A stretch of DNA of 64,000 nt from Varanus komodoensis (lineage: Eukaryota > Chordata > Lepidosauria > Squamata > Varanidae): the NCBI RefSeq assembly GCF_004798865.1, contig NW_025335505.1, positions 23,415,924 through 23,479,923 on the forward strand, in the 5' to 3' direction. The notes below the pieces were generated by a model that saw nothing but the letters and a program-made list of their open reading frames with translations, searched no databases and was not told where the DNA came from. Of this stretch, positions 11,373 through 21,339 are shown in pieces; within the stretch, counting starts at the first letter, position 1, and each line of letters opens with the position of its first letter. The translations under genes and the position numbers were made by a program.

Positions 11373-12350
11373 TGATTTAATGCCAGATCCTTGTGTTCTC
11401 TTCCTCACGTGACAGCTTATTTTTTTCTTATTCCTAATAATTTATAAGGAATAGTGCATGGCACATATACAGTATTTCAGGATAGGTCTCTGATCTCAAG
11501 GAGCTAACCATGTAAAATAGCCAATGAGGAGGAAAACAGAGGGCCATAATACCAATTAACACAGCTGTAAATCCCAAAGACACAGGACACATTCTGAAGG
11601 ACCAGGGAATTGACCATCCTAGCTCTGGTTAATGCAAATATACCCTTTTGCTTCATGTTTGAACTCTGCCAGAGTACTGTAAAAAGTTTGTAGCGGGTGG
11701 CTGTGAATGGTAATGAATGCCTGACTCTTGGTCACCATGAGCTCCCCAGTGCAGTTTTACTCTTTAAAAAAAGAGCTTACAAAAATGAATAAGATAGCAA
11801 ATCTTACAAATGTATTTCTTAAAAAGACTAGGAGACTGCCTGATTCATGAGGGTGAGCAAAACTGGTATCTGAGCCAGAATTTGATTTGCTAGTATGCAC
11901 ATCTGTTATGTCAACAACAAAGCAGGAAAGAAAATGGGCTTGCACAGCAGCTGAGACATTCTCGGTGATCTCTGTTTTTTAATTACATCTGTCATCACTT
12001 TTGGTTTCCATTGGTTATAAAGGAGTTAAGCCAAATGTTTGTCAGAAAAAAGAAGAGATTTGAGGAGTGATTTTAATGGAAAGGTGACACCATGCAAGGC
12101 TTCAGGAATGTGTGGGGCTAGGGCTCAGTGGCACCATGGGGGCAGTACAGATGAAAGGAGTAGCTGGTGTGAAAGATGCAGCAAACTTTCCCGAACTTTT
12201 TGCCCCTAGTGGCTTCGGTCCACAATGTGAACTCCACTTAGGCAGCAAAAGTCTTGGGTTGGCATTGGTTGTTTATTGTTCCATTCACAGGGTTGTATCT
12301 GGTGATGGACAGCCAGGATACTCAATATTTGCTGATCCCGCCTCTCTACT
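11373..12350. other. non-coding DNA, nothing recognised
   Basis: Unique sequence. No exon, RNA gene or repeat family is identified. Confidence 0.4.
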
Positions 12351-12354
12351 ACAA

Positions 12355-12560
12355 TCGCATGGCCTAGTGATTAGAGACTTTGATCGGTATTTGGGAGACT
12401 GGGTACATGTCCTGCTCCGCTATGATACTGGGATTATTGACTCTTAACCTAACCTACCTCACAGAGTTGTTGTGGAGGAATATGATGGAAAAGAGAAGGA
12501 TTGTGTATGCCTACTTGAGCCCCTTGGAAGTAAGGTAGGGTATAAATTAATAAATAACAC
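12355..12560 (+). mobile_element. Sauria SINE, old copy
   Basis: The head (GCATGGCCTAGTGATTAGAG) is a decayed A-box region. The middle CCTAACCTACCTCACAGAGT followed by TGTTGTGGAGGAATATGATG and the tail CTTGGAAGTAAGGTAGGGTA, TAAATTAATAAATAA match the Sauria SINE order of tRNA head, body and Bov-B-type 3' end. Divergence suggests an old insertion. Confidence 0.75.
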
Positions 12561-13769
12561 TGATGCAGATTGGTTGCCCAACCACCAGGAGCAACTATTG
12601 GTCTCTGTCCTTTTCAAATAGAAGTGTTTTCTTGTCACGCAAAACCATCACTAGATATGACCCATTAAAGATTCACAGTAGAAGGAGCTGTGTTAGAGAG
12701 GCACTGAGTGTGTTAGGAGTTGGAGGAATGACAATCACAGGCAGAAATGAGGTAGGAATCAAGGACTATAAAAGACAGTTGTACAAACTAAGGGTAAGGC
12801 AGTAATAGAAACCTAATAAAGGGATTTGAAGAAGGGCTTGTCATATGGTATAAGCAATGAGAGAAATTATTTTGGTAGTCCATTTTTTTAATAGCACTGG
12901 AAAAGCCATGTAACAGAAAAAGGAGGAGAGAGACAGGCAGCCAGAGACCTCAGAGATGAACAGGTAGGTTTTGGCATATTAGCCTGCTCAAGCAACATTC
13001 CTTTGTAATATTCTAGAATCTCTCCCAAATCACCAATGTAAAAACAACACACAGGGCCCAAACTAGTTATTTTTGCACTTACAGCAGTATTATTTGGTTA
13101 CTGCAAGTGCTTTCCTACATTAGGCTGCAAGCAATGAGAAATTGCAAGAGTAACTCCTGCCTGCTGCTTTCTAAGCCTCCCGGGCAACCAATATCTGGCT
13201 GTTCTTTTATATCATGAAAACATGACTAATTATTCCAAACTGAAAAGAAAACATGACACAATTTAATATTGTAGTTACTGAAAACGCATTACGGGAGGCC
13301 AGTTTTGTATCTCAGACAGTACAGGATGCATCTGGGCCAGGGGACCTGCTGTCTCTTCTTAGGTGGGTGGAAAGGCACGCAAATTATGTCAAGGCAATCT
13401 GGAGCAAAGGCTTCTGCTTAATGCCATTTCCCTCCTTGCTCCCCCATTCCTCTTTTCAAGTATTGATGGGGAAAGGGGGCAGCAGCCAGCCAGTGTCAAC
13501 CAGACTGGGCCCTCCAACACACAATTACATGTGGTTTACCCGCAGCGGGAGAAATAGGGGTGTCCTCTTTTTCTCTAGCAGAGCTCTTCGGCCACACTTT
13601 ACATTATAGGCAAAAGTTCAGCCATTTGCTCTGCCCAACGCCATGCTTTTCCAAGCTGCACTTGCAGATTTTCTACCCATCTCGCCACTATCAAGAAGTT
13701 ACAAATCTTTTCAAAAAAGAGGACACAGTGGAAGGAGGTTCTACCCTGCCTCTTCCATCCCAACAGATT
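12561..13769. other. non-coding DNA upstream of the CG/TG tract
   Basis: No repeat family is recognised. It lies inside the predicted transcript of the minus-strand promoter at about 14045. A donor-like GTAAGT on the minus strand occurs near 13080 (plus strand ACTTAC), but no coding frame supports an exon. Confidence 0.35.
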
Positions 13770-13800
13770 CGCGCGCGCGCGCGCGCGCGTGTGTGTGTGT
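13770..13800. repeat. alternating CG then TG tract (Z-DNA type)
   Basis: About 31 bp of strictly alternating pyrimidine-purine sequence, with CG steps followed by TG steps. This is the class with the highest tendency to adopt left-handed DNA. It lies about 270 bp from the predicted minus-strand start site, in a genome where CpG is otherwise rare. Confidence 0.9.
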
Positions 13801-14069
13801 CAGGAGATTTGAGAGACAAGTGCGAGGTGAGAAACGAGGGGAAAGAGTTGTGAAAAATTTATGCTTTGCAGAGCACTTTGTGGTGACAGATGCCACGTGT
13901 GCAAACAGCAATATTTTTGCGCTTGGGAGAGAAGTGTATGTGCTTGCGGGAGGGTAGTAGTTATCTGTACAGACAACTCCTCCCCACCAATACAGCATAT
14001 AGGACTGCAGGAAACCCACAAAAAATAAATAAATAAAACCACGCGAGCTTTGCTGGGGCGCTCCCCCCG

Positions 14070-14078
14070 TTTTTTATA
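14070..14078 (-). promoter_or_regulatory. TATA-like box
   Basis: The minus strand reads ACTATAAAAAACGG. With the usual spacing this predicts transcription starting near 14040-14050 and running toward lower coordinates. It lies downstream of the CCAAT and GC boxes in the expected order. Confidence 0.5.
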
Positions 14079-14122
14079 GTTTAGCCAGGCTCGCGCCAAG
14101 CGCGCGACTCTCGGCTGGGCTT

Positions 14123-14130
14123 CCGCCCCC
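14123..14130 (-). promoter_or_regulatory. GC box (SP/KLF type)
   Basis: The minus strand reads GACGGGGGCGGAAG, close to the SP1 consensus, about 50 bp upstream of the TATA-like box. Confidence 0.45.
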
Positions 14131-14144
14131 GTCTCAGCTGATTC

Positions 14145-14149
14145 ATTGG
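14145..14149 (-). promoter_or_regulatory. CCAAT box (NF-Y type)
   Basis: The minus strand reads GGAGCCAATGAATCAG. It sits about 100 bp upstream of the predicted start, within the common range for NF-Y sites. Confidence 0.5.
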
Positions 14150-14183
14150 CTCCGGCTGCCCAGACGGGCCGGCGCCTGGCTCG

Positions 14184-14191
14184 TGACATCA
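14184..14191 (-). promoter_or_regulatory. CRE/ATF-like site
   Basis: The sequence is TGATGTCA on the minus strand (TGACATCA on plus), one base off the palindromic CRE TGACGTCA. Confidence 0.4.
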
Positions 14192-14229
14192 CCCATTCAC
14201 ACTTCGGCCCAGCTGGCGCCGCCCGGGCG

Positions 14230-14243
14230 GTCACCGTAGCAAC
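14230..14243 (+). promoter_or_regulatory. RFX X-box
   Basis: GTCACCGTAGCAAC fits the RFX consensus of two half sites (GTNRCC and RGYAAC) with a 2-base spacer, with no mismatch. X-boxes are frequent in promoters of ciliary genes and some others. Confidence 0.6.
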
Positions 14244-14308
14244 AGAGACGCCAAGCTTTGCTCAACGATTTCCAGCTGTACTACACAGAACGCGCGTGTT
14301 GTTCCAGG

Positions 14309-14318
14309 TGCGCATGCG
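14309..14318 (+). promoter_or_regulatory. NRF1-type site
   Basis: TGCGCATGCG is close to the NRF1 palindromic consensus and lies inside the CpG island. It may serve a start site on the plus strand. Confidence 0.5.
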
Positions 14319-14589
14319 TGGGAAAGCGCCCGCTGGCTTCTGCAGAGGAGCGTCCTAGCAGGTTTAGGTACACGGTGGTTGGCTTCCTCTCGTGCGCGCG
14401 TCTCCAACTCCGTGGGGTTGGGCTTGCCCGGGGACGTGGGGGCGAGGGCGTCGTTCTTACAGAGGCAACTCAGAATTCTGGTTAAGAGTGTGCTTGCCGC
14501 TATCCATACTTTCTTCACTGAACTTCTTTCTGCTTACAATGTCTTTCTCCAAGAATAGCGCATATAAAAATCAAGAAATCCCCCATAAT

Positions 14590-14705
14590 ACACCATGTAT
14601 CTGATGAAATGGGCTCTAGTCCGTGCAATCTTACGCCACAATGGATCTGTTGGTCACTATGATGCCCGAAGACTTGGGGGTTTTTTGGCCGGAGACTAGC
14701 TTGAC
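14590..14705 (+). mobile_element. retroelement end fragment with hammerhead-like core
   Basis: CTGATGA at 14601-14607 is followed by a short hairpin (ATGG paired with CCGT around a CTCTAG loop) and then GCAA at 14625 where GAAA is expected. Downstream (ACGCCACAATGGATCTGTTG, then CCCGAAGACTTGG) matches a widespread reptile repeat and the copy at 39370. Hammerhead motifs are known in Penelope-like elements, so that origin is likely but not proven. The core is degenerate and probably inactive. Confidence 0.5.
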
Positions 14706-15019
14706 TACCCTCAGGAAATAGGTACAATGCATCACGCATCTAATGTAGTTGACACTGCTCCATGGAAACGAATGTGACAATACTTTTGGCTGATCGTTAT
14801 AGTACAGCAGTTTGGGAGTCTAACATGGAACTTTCTGAAGCACACAGCTAACTCAATTTTTCAGTATTAGTATTTGAAGACTGAATGTGTGCAGTTGTAC
14901 AAAGTATGTTGGGGTGGTGGGGTCTAGGAACCTGGTGTGTGGGGTAAGCACCGTCTTTTATATTACATGCAGGATGTGACATGTCATTCTGAACATCCCC
15001 TGCTGCAGTTCCTGCATTG

Positions 15020-15970
15020 ACTGGGGCATTGCAGGGTTCAGTCCTGGGCTCAGTGCTCTTAACATTTTTATTAATGATTTGGATGAGGAAGTGCAGGAAA
15101 CACTTACCAAATTTGCAGATGGCACAAAATTGAGTGGGATAACTAATACACTGAAAGACAGAAATAAAATACAAAACAATCTTGATAGGCTGGAGTTAAG
15201 GGCTGAAAACAAGAGAATGAAATTTAATAGGGACAAATGACAAGTTCCACACAAAGGAAGAAGAAACATGTTACAAGAAGATGGGTGATAATTGGCTCAG
15301 AAGTGCTGCAAGTGAGAAGGATCTAAAAGTTGTTGTAGATTGCAAGCTGAACATATGCTTTCTTTAACAGAAGTGTGTGTGTGTGTGTGTGTGTGTGTGT
15401 AGGGGAGCTTTCATAGAAGTATCACAAATCCCATGAAGTTCTAGTTCCCCTTTACTTGGTATTGGTTAGGCCTTAGGGGTACCATGTCCAATTCTGGGAA
15501 TCACCGTTTAAGAAAGATGCAGACAAGCTGAAAAGGATTCAGAGGAGGGCAACAAGGATGTTCCAGGGACTGGAAACAAAGCCCTGTGGGGAGAGATTGA
15601 AAGAACTGGGCATGTTTAGCCTCCAAAAGAAAAGACTGAAGGGAGATATGATAGCACTCTTAAAGTACTTGAAAGGCTGTCACAATGAAGAAGGCCAGGC
15701 TCTCTTCTCGATCATTTCAGAGTGCAGAAAGCAGAATAATGGGTTCCAGTTACAAGAAGGCAGCTTCTGGGTGAACATCAGGAAGAACTTCCTGACTGTT
15801 AGAGCAGTGCTACAATGGAACCAATTTACCTAGGTTGGCTTTCCTTCACTAGAGGCATTCAAGATGCAGTTGGCGGCCATCTGAAGAGGGACGGTTTAAC
15901 TTGGAGTCCTGGACTGAGCCTGATGGCCTTCTTGTCCCCTTTCAACTCCACTATTCTATGATTCTGTGAT
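15020..15970 (+). mobile_element. CR1 LINE, 5'-truncated, broken
   Basis: The start translates to [18 protein letters not shown], the decayed CR1 version of [21 protein letters not shown]. It is followed by FADGTKLS in place of the polymerase FADDTKLS, and later by QRRATRMFQGLE and RLKELGMFSLQKKRLKGDMIALLKYLKG. The 3' end is the CR1 hallmark: CAACTCCACTATTCTATGATTCTG. A GT run is embedded at 15373-15400. Frames change several times and the polymerase site has lost an aspartate, so it is dead. Confidence 0.88.
15373..15400. repeat. (GT)14 microsatellite
   Basis: About 28 bp of perfect GT repeat inside the CR1 copy. It arose after that insertion. Confidence 0.9.
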
Positions 15971-16043
15971 TGGCCATGTTGGTTGGGGCTGATGGGAGTG
16001 GAAATCCAAAACATCTGGGAGGCTTTACCAGGCTGGGGGAGTC
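15971..16043. mobile_element. hAT-like MITE, right half
   Basis: It reads ttggccatgttggttggggctgatgggag and then aaaacatctgggaggc, the core and right arm of the palindromic family. It abuts the CR1 3' end. Confidence 0.5.
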
Positions 16044-16797
16044 TGCTGTTTATAAAATGTTACGCATATGATGGTGTAGGTGCATGAGTCCAAGGCTGGC
16101 TCCACAAACTCTCCAGGCATCTTGGAAGTGCAGTTGAGAACAGCTGTTTATGTGTCCTGCTTGCACACAAAAGGTAATAAAAGTGGTAAGTGTCTACTTG
16201 TGGAAGGAAAGGTGACATAAAGGTGACCTGTGCATATTTAGCAGAGGAAAAACCCCGACAACTTTCAACATTGTCCACTCACACATTGTTTCAAATGGTC
16301 AAATTTGAATTATATAATCATAGATTAGCTCATAGAAATGGTAGCTTCTTGGAGGTAAATATGTAATAGGACTGAATGACCAAAGGAATCTAATGGAGAG
16401 GAATTTCAGTTCCCCCTCTCCAAACTGCAGTGGACGTTTATATAGCCATTACTGATTTGATGTGTAAAAAGGAATAGGGAAAATTTGTTCACAATAGCAA
16501 ACTTTTAAAAATCAGATTCAAACAGAAGGAACTATTTCTTACAGCTCTAATTAACCTATAGGATTAATTGCTATAGAAAGTTGTGTGGACTGTAGAGCCT
16601 CCTTTCTTAGTTTCACTGAATTTATGTATCGTGTTTAAGTAAGACATTGTTTTTATTTCAGTAAGACTGTTTAGAATATGTTAATTGCCATACTGCAGTG
16701 TGGTCCTAGACACATTTTTTAGCACCTGATGGGATACCATATTGCTCCTTTTTAAAAAAATTATGGGAAAAGAACACATTTTTTGGATTGCTGTGAA
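16044..16797. other. non-coding DNA, nothing recognised
   Basis: AT-rich unique sequence without gene or repeat call. Confidence 0.4.
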
Positions 16798-16920
16798 ATA
16801 TTTATTTATTTATATTTATTTAGAAAATTTCTGTGCCGCCCCATTCGCCGAAGCCTCAGGGTGGCTCACAAACATAAATAACTTCAATTAAAATAATATA
16901 AATTAACAGTATAAAGTTTC
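16798..16920 (-). mobile_element. L2 LINE 3' end fragment
   Basis: A TTTATTTATTTATATTTATT tail is followed by a GAAAATTTCTGTGCCGCCCC and CCGAAGCCTCAGGGTGGCTC block. It aligns with the 3' end of the large L2 copy at 1233-1320. Confidence 0.7.
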
Positions 16921-17990
16921 TGTTGGTTCTGTCTTGGGTTCAGGAGTTGTCGGGAAGATTTCCAAGCTAGATTTGTTGGGGCGGGAACCCCTCCCTCCCC
17001 CCGTCCTGGGATATCTAGGAAAGGTTCCCACCATTTTCCCCAGTTCTCTTGAGACCAACATTGTGGCCTCAGAACTGGGACAAAGGCCAGTGAATGACTG
17101 ACCGATACCAGCTAGATACAGATCTGAGAGAAAACTATGGTACCAAAGCTGTTGATAGAGATGTGGGGTCAGTGGGAGGGTTGTATGAATGCCCAGATGA
17201 CCACTCAAAGAATATAGTGTAATGTGAGCTGGCTTCTGAGGCTCCAGAGGGCAGGGTAAGAGTTACTCCTGGAACCGACAAAATACTAATAAAACCAGGA
17301 GTCAGCCTAGCTGGAATCTGGCACCCAAGATCTCCGGGAGGTATCATCCTCCCTTTGTGTAGTGGGCTGAGCACGGTCAGAACTATGGCATCAAGGATGC
17401 TGGAGACAATTGATGTCTGGCTGACGACCAACACCTGGAGTAAATGGCTGGCCCCCAAGGACTGGCGGATGGGTCATCACCCCACCAGTGAGCTGACCTA
17501 GGCTGGGGGCAGAGATAAAGCCCGAGGAACAGAGCAACTTCTGCAGGTTCTGTCTGTTGCCAATTCTCTCTGCCAGAGTGCTGTCGCATCCTGCGTATCC
17601 TGTGCTGGTAGAAGGTAAAGTTGCTGTGGATAGGCTAGGCTAGAAGTAGTGTGTTATTTTTCTGTCTGGGTGGGCCAACAAGGCCCTGGGAATGGGAGTT
17701 TCTTGGTTGACTGTAACCTATCTTGTTGCTGCTGTCCAATTCCCCTTGCCCCTTCTGTTCCCCACTTTCTCCTGGTTTTATCCTTTTAGATCCTTTGTTT
17801 TAGTCCCTCCATCCCTGTATTTTAACTTTTTAATAAACTTGTGCTGTTCTCCAAGCTTAGGCTTGTTGTGTGCCAAATCCAGTTCCTGGTGCACGGTTCT
17901 GGGACCAGGGAGATTCTGAGTGGGATTGTGCCCAGGTGCCTGGGAGAGTGGAGAATCCCTGATGGCTTTCAGTTATAGATAGTTACAGGT
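16921..17990 (+). mobile_element. LTR-like sequence (possible solo LTR), fossil
   Basis: About 1 kb with a long-terminal-repeat layout: GC-moderate left part, a TATA-like AGATAAA near 17514, and a polyadenylation signal AATAAA near 17831 followed by GT-rich sequence. TG begins and CA ends the proposed limits. No matching second LTR, internal coding region or target-site duplication was found, so family and limits are uncertain. If real it is a solo LTR, broken. It could instead be an unrelated transcript end. Confidence 0.3.
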
Positions 17991-19725
17991 AAGCAATCTA
18001 ACTTTGCCAGCTACCGTAATGTCTGGATTACCAAAAGTGGCATTAGATAGAACACGACATGGTGAACAGCCAACATTTGCTTCAATTACCTTATTCCTGG
18101 AGGCTACCTAAAGTCCAAACCCCAGCATTTTGTGGAAACAAAGTAGATTTTCTCTTCACTTCAGCATTTGGTGGGCTGGGGGAAAGTAGGTTAGATACAG
18201 GACCTTTGCGCTTTTAATGAATTTGTTATCCATCTTGTGTCCTTGAGATTGGGTGTGCTATAAATCAGATGAATAAATAGAAATTTGATGAAGCTGGAAT
18301 AATTTTCATGCACGCAGCAACAGAAATTTGTTGAGCACCAGGTTGCATGGTCATTTTGTTCATATCTTGAACACAGGCTGACATCAATATTATCAATGGC
18401 AAATATCTTTAGTCTGTTCCATTTTTAAGAATACGTGTGTGTGTGCATCATGGCATTTTATCACCTCTTTTAGGCATGATGTTTCCTTTTAGGTCCACAA
18501 ATATCAGTAGTAAGACAATCCCTGTTCTTATGCTTACAATCTTAATAACAAACAAACAAAGGAAAAAGGAATGGGGAGTGAAGAGGAAAAAATTAAGCTC
18601 AGGCACCAGTTCTTAAAGTTATTAATTCTTAGAAATTTGACTCTATCTTTTCTCAGTCAATGATCCTCTATGTTTTTCTTATTTTAACTTCCCAGTGTGT
18701 AATTTTGAGTGTCTTCTTTCCTCTTTTTCTGAGTTTTTAATTAGTTGCCTTCCACTGATATTGTCTTTGTCCTGCTGTCTAGGAAAGCCTTTTCAAACAG
18801 TTTTCATTTTAAAAATGAAGCATGACATGATTCTTTCTCTGTGGATGGCTCTTTATTTTCACCATAGCGATGCTGTTTTCTCTCCTTCAAGGCCATTCTT
18901 TAGACCCCTTAAATAGAGGAAGCTATCTCAACTTCAATTTGTTTCTGATGTGGAAGCCCAAATCCCCGGGCAAAACTGGGGGATTTTTTTGTGAAAGATG
19001 TCTAGTTTAAAAATCTTATTTACAATTCCCCTTCTTCTCTAGATTTGTTACACTGTCTCAACTAAGTTGTATTGTTTGTAATTCAAAGTGTCATCTCATT
19101 TTGGTCATCAATGCTATTTTCATCTACCAACCTTTTCCTGGTAATTATGAGCATGTTTTGAATACCAATTCCTATGTCCTGTTTATAACTTTCAGTATAG
19201 AATTACTTTTTAATCTTCAGCTATTCCTAATCTACATGAAGCATGAATAACTAAGAACATTTAAACTACTTCTTGAAACTTCTCTACTATCCAGCTTGAT
19301 TCACTGTTCTGAATTGTTGGGAAATATTTGCTATGGCAAGCCCTTTTTATGGTGTGAGAAAGAAGAAATGGGGGCAGCATCAAACTCAAGCAACAAGGGA
19401 GGAAAATCTTCACCGTAGCATTGAAAAATACACATGAAACTTATTAAACTAGTAGCAAGCCTACTGTATTTCAGTGAAAACCTTTTTCAGGAGCAAGGAT
19501 ACATTTTTTTTTCTAGTAAGTCAATCTTTCTCTTGCTAGGAAAACTGTATTCCTGAGCCCCCCCAAAAACATTCTCACTAAACTATGTTGGGCATTTTAC
19601 TAGTTTATTATGCTTTCAATATCATCTCACTATTATGAGGTTTTGCCCGTTTTAATCTTTTATGTTGTATCATCCTTTGCTTTGCCAGGCAGAACTTTGC
19701 ATGATGTACATCCGTTTTATTTGTT
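17991..19725. other. non-coding DNA, nothing firm
   Basis: AT-rich unique sequence. A possible very old LINE tail (tgctataaatcagatgaataaatag) lies near 18255-18282. No gene. Confidence 0.35.
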
Positions 19726-19727
19726 AT

Positions 19728-20110
19728 ATTTGTTCTTTACCTTTCCATCAAACTCAAGGTGGCCAACAGCAGTAATACAAATGAAATGAAATACAATGCA
19801 AGAGCCATAAAATACAAAGTAAAAATAGGTAAGAACAAAACATATAAAACATCAGTTCGGTCAATGAAAACTATCAGTTAAAACAAATGGCAGAATATTT
19901 ACAAATCAGGTTACGCGTCAAAAGCCCTGCCTTGAATAAAAATGTATTTGCCTGCTGGCACAAGGTGGTCAGGCATAGGACTAGTTTGGCCTCACTTGTC
20001 AAGGAGTCCTAGAGTCTGGGAGCAGCCCATGGGGACACCTCCTCTGTGTCCCCCACCCCTACCCCTAAAGTTACTTCTGATGAAGGGAGGGCTTCTCCCA
20101 AGGGAACATA
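19728..20110 (-). mobile_element. LINE (L2/CR1 group) 3' end
   Basis: The start CTTTACCTTTCCATCAAACT is an inverted LINE tail. A run of ATAAAATACAAAG-type A-rich sequence follows. The block GGAGTCCTAGAGTCTGGGAG, CAGCCCATGGGGACACCTCC matches the complement of the C-terminal RLWDS/(F)R-type coding end seen in other L2-like copies. Confidence 0.5.
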
Positions 20111-20284
20111 AGTAGAGCCATGCAGACTCGGGCCAAGAATCCTGTGCTACCTTTCTGTTCCCTTCGTGGACAACCAGCTGCCTGTGGAAAACTCACAATT
20201 AGGACTTGAGTGCAGTTGCACCCTCCCTCAGCAACTGGTGTATGTGGACATCCTGGCTCAGAGACTGGAAGAAGCGTATAAGCC

Positions 20285-20500
20285 ATCATATAGCCGCCTC
20301 CTCCTTGAATTCGCCTAGTCCCCCTTTAAAGCCATCCAACTTAGAGGCCAAGCAAATCTTATGGGCATTAATTCCCTTGTTTAGCTATGACCTTTATGAG
20401 GAAGTGATTACTTTTATCTGTCTGGAGCCACTGCACCATTCAGCTGTATTAGATGAAGATAGGGTCTAATGTTATGAGAGAGGGATAGAAACATTTTTCT
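20285..20500 (-). mobile_element. CR1/L3-type LINE fragment
   Basis: TTTAAAGCCATCCAACTTAG, ATCTGTCTGGAGCCACTGCA and TAATGTTATGAGAGAGGGAT, in that order, match a squamate LINE-derived repeat. The copy at 24655-25255 is a different portion of what looks like the same family. Confidence 0.5.
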
Positions 20501-20816
20501 CAACTCTGTAATATATTTTTTACACCTCTAGCATGTGATGGATCCTGAGAAGGCTTGTATGAAGTGCACTTTCATACAAACTGTTTGCAAGGCTTGCATT
20601 TATAAGCTACAACCAGAACTGAGTTGTACCTAGATATAAACTGATAGCCACTGAAGGTGTTGTAAATGGGAGGCATTTGCTCCCTGTAATTCTGGAGGCC
20701 ATGTTCTGAATCAGCAGAAATTTCCATGAACTCTTAAAATGCAGCTTCATGTACATATGAGATGTCACTATGACTCAGAAAGAGGCACAGTTGGCATGCT
20801 AGCATTACTACAACGA

Positions 20817-20965
20817 CTACATTACTATACTGCCTGTAGCCAAAGCTTTCTGGGTTGTTCACAACATTTATGTCACCTATGCAGATTTCAACCAGACCTG
20901 ATCCTGCTTAGCTTCCAAGATTAGGCAGGATCAGGCAGTTCAGGTTACATGGAAGCTATATAGAT
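20817..20965 (-). mobile_element. 5S rRNA-derived SINE with L2-type tail
   Basis: The plus-strand segment 20883-20962 (CAGACCTGATCCTGCTTAGC, TTCCAAGATTAGGCAGGATC) is the complement of 5S rRNA, including the AAGCTAAGCAGG box of the internal promoter. On the minus strand the sequence continues into GAAAGCTTTGGCTACAGGCA and GTATAGTAATGTA, a close relative of the L2 3' tail seen at 33050 (GAGAGCTTTGGCTATAGGGC). It is a SINE, not a 5S gene. Confidence 0.6.
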
Positions 20966-21339
20966 ATACTATAGCACTCCTGGCTGTTGCTGAAAACTGG
21001 GCAGAATCCTGCAGTGTCCCCAGATAGTGAGCTGGAGTCTTCAAGTGGGGTGTGACTCAGTTCACTCTCTGCCAGTAGTTTCCAACTGTGTTCGGGGAAA
21101 CCTTCTTCAGAAGCTATAGGTGTCCTCAGGGACAGGTCTGGTAATGGTAAATTCATCCAGGAAAGATACTTGTTGACCCTTTTTGGCCTCACCTGCAGTA
21201 CGCAGCCTCACTGGTGCATTAGAATTAGAATTCAACCTCATTGGTGCATTCTGCATCATTATCATGATGTCTCAGGCCTATCCCCCCTTATTATGTGTCC
21301 TGAAAATGAATCCGTCTCAATATAAGATCGCCTATAGGG

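Larger units (their letters stand above)
14040..14470. promoter_or_regulatory. CpG island, probable promoter
   Basis: This is the only stretch in the window that is both GC-rich and full of CpG dinucleotides without being a repeat (the L2 leader at 4440-4820 is the other GC-rich block). It holds an ordered set of promoter motifs on the minus strand, listed separately, and an NRF1-type site. CpG islands of this kind mark promoters in vertebrates. The direction may be minus only or both ways. No first coding exon can be fixed on either side. Confidence 0.8.

Noticed and set aside
13643-14019. Overlapping open frames across the CG/TG tract
   Set aside because: Arg-Ala and Val-Cys runs come from the alternating repeat. 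There is no domain and no splice support.
14145-14243. Resemblance to the MHC class II S-X-Y promoter module
   Set aside because: X-box, CRE-like and CCAAT sites are all present, but they lie about 40 bp apart and the order relative to X-box polarity is wrong for the compact X1-X2-Y module.
20883-20962. Possible 5S rRNA genes (also 45570-45656 and 62165-62212)
   Set aside because: Each is partial and diverged, and each is joined to a LINE-type tail. They are SINE heads.
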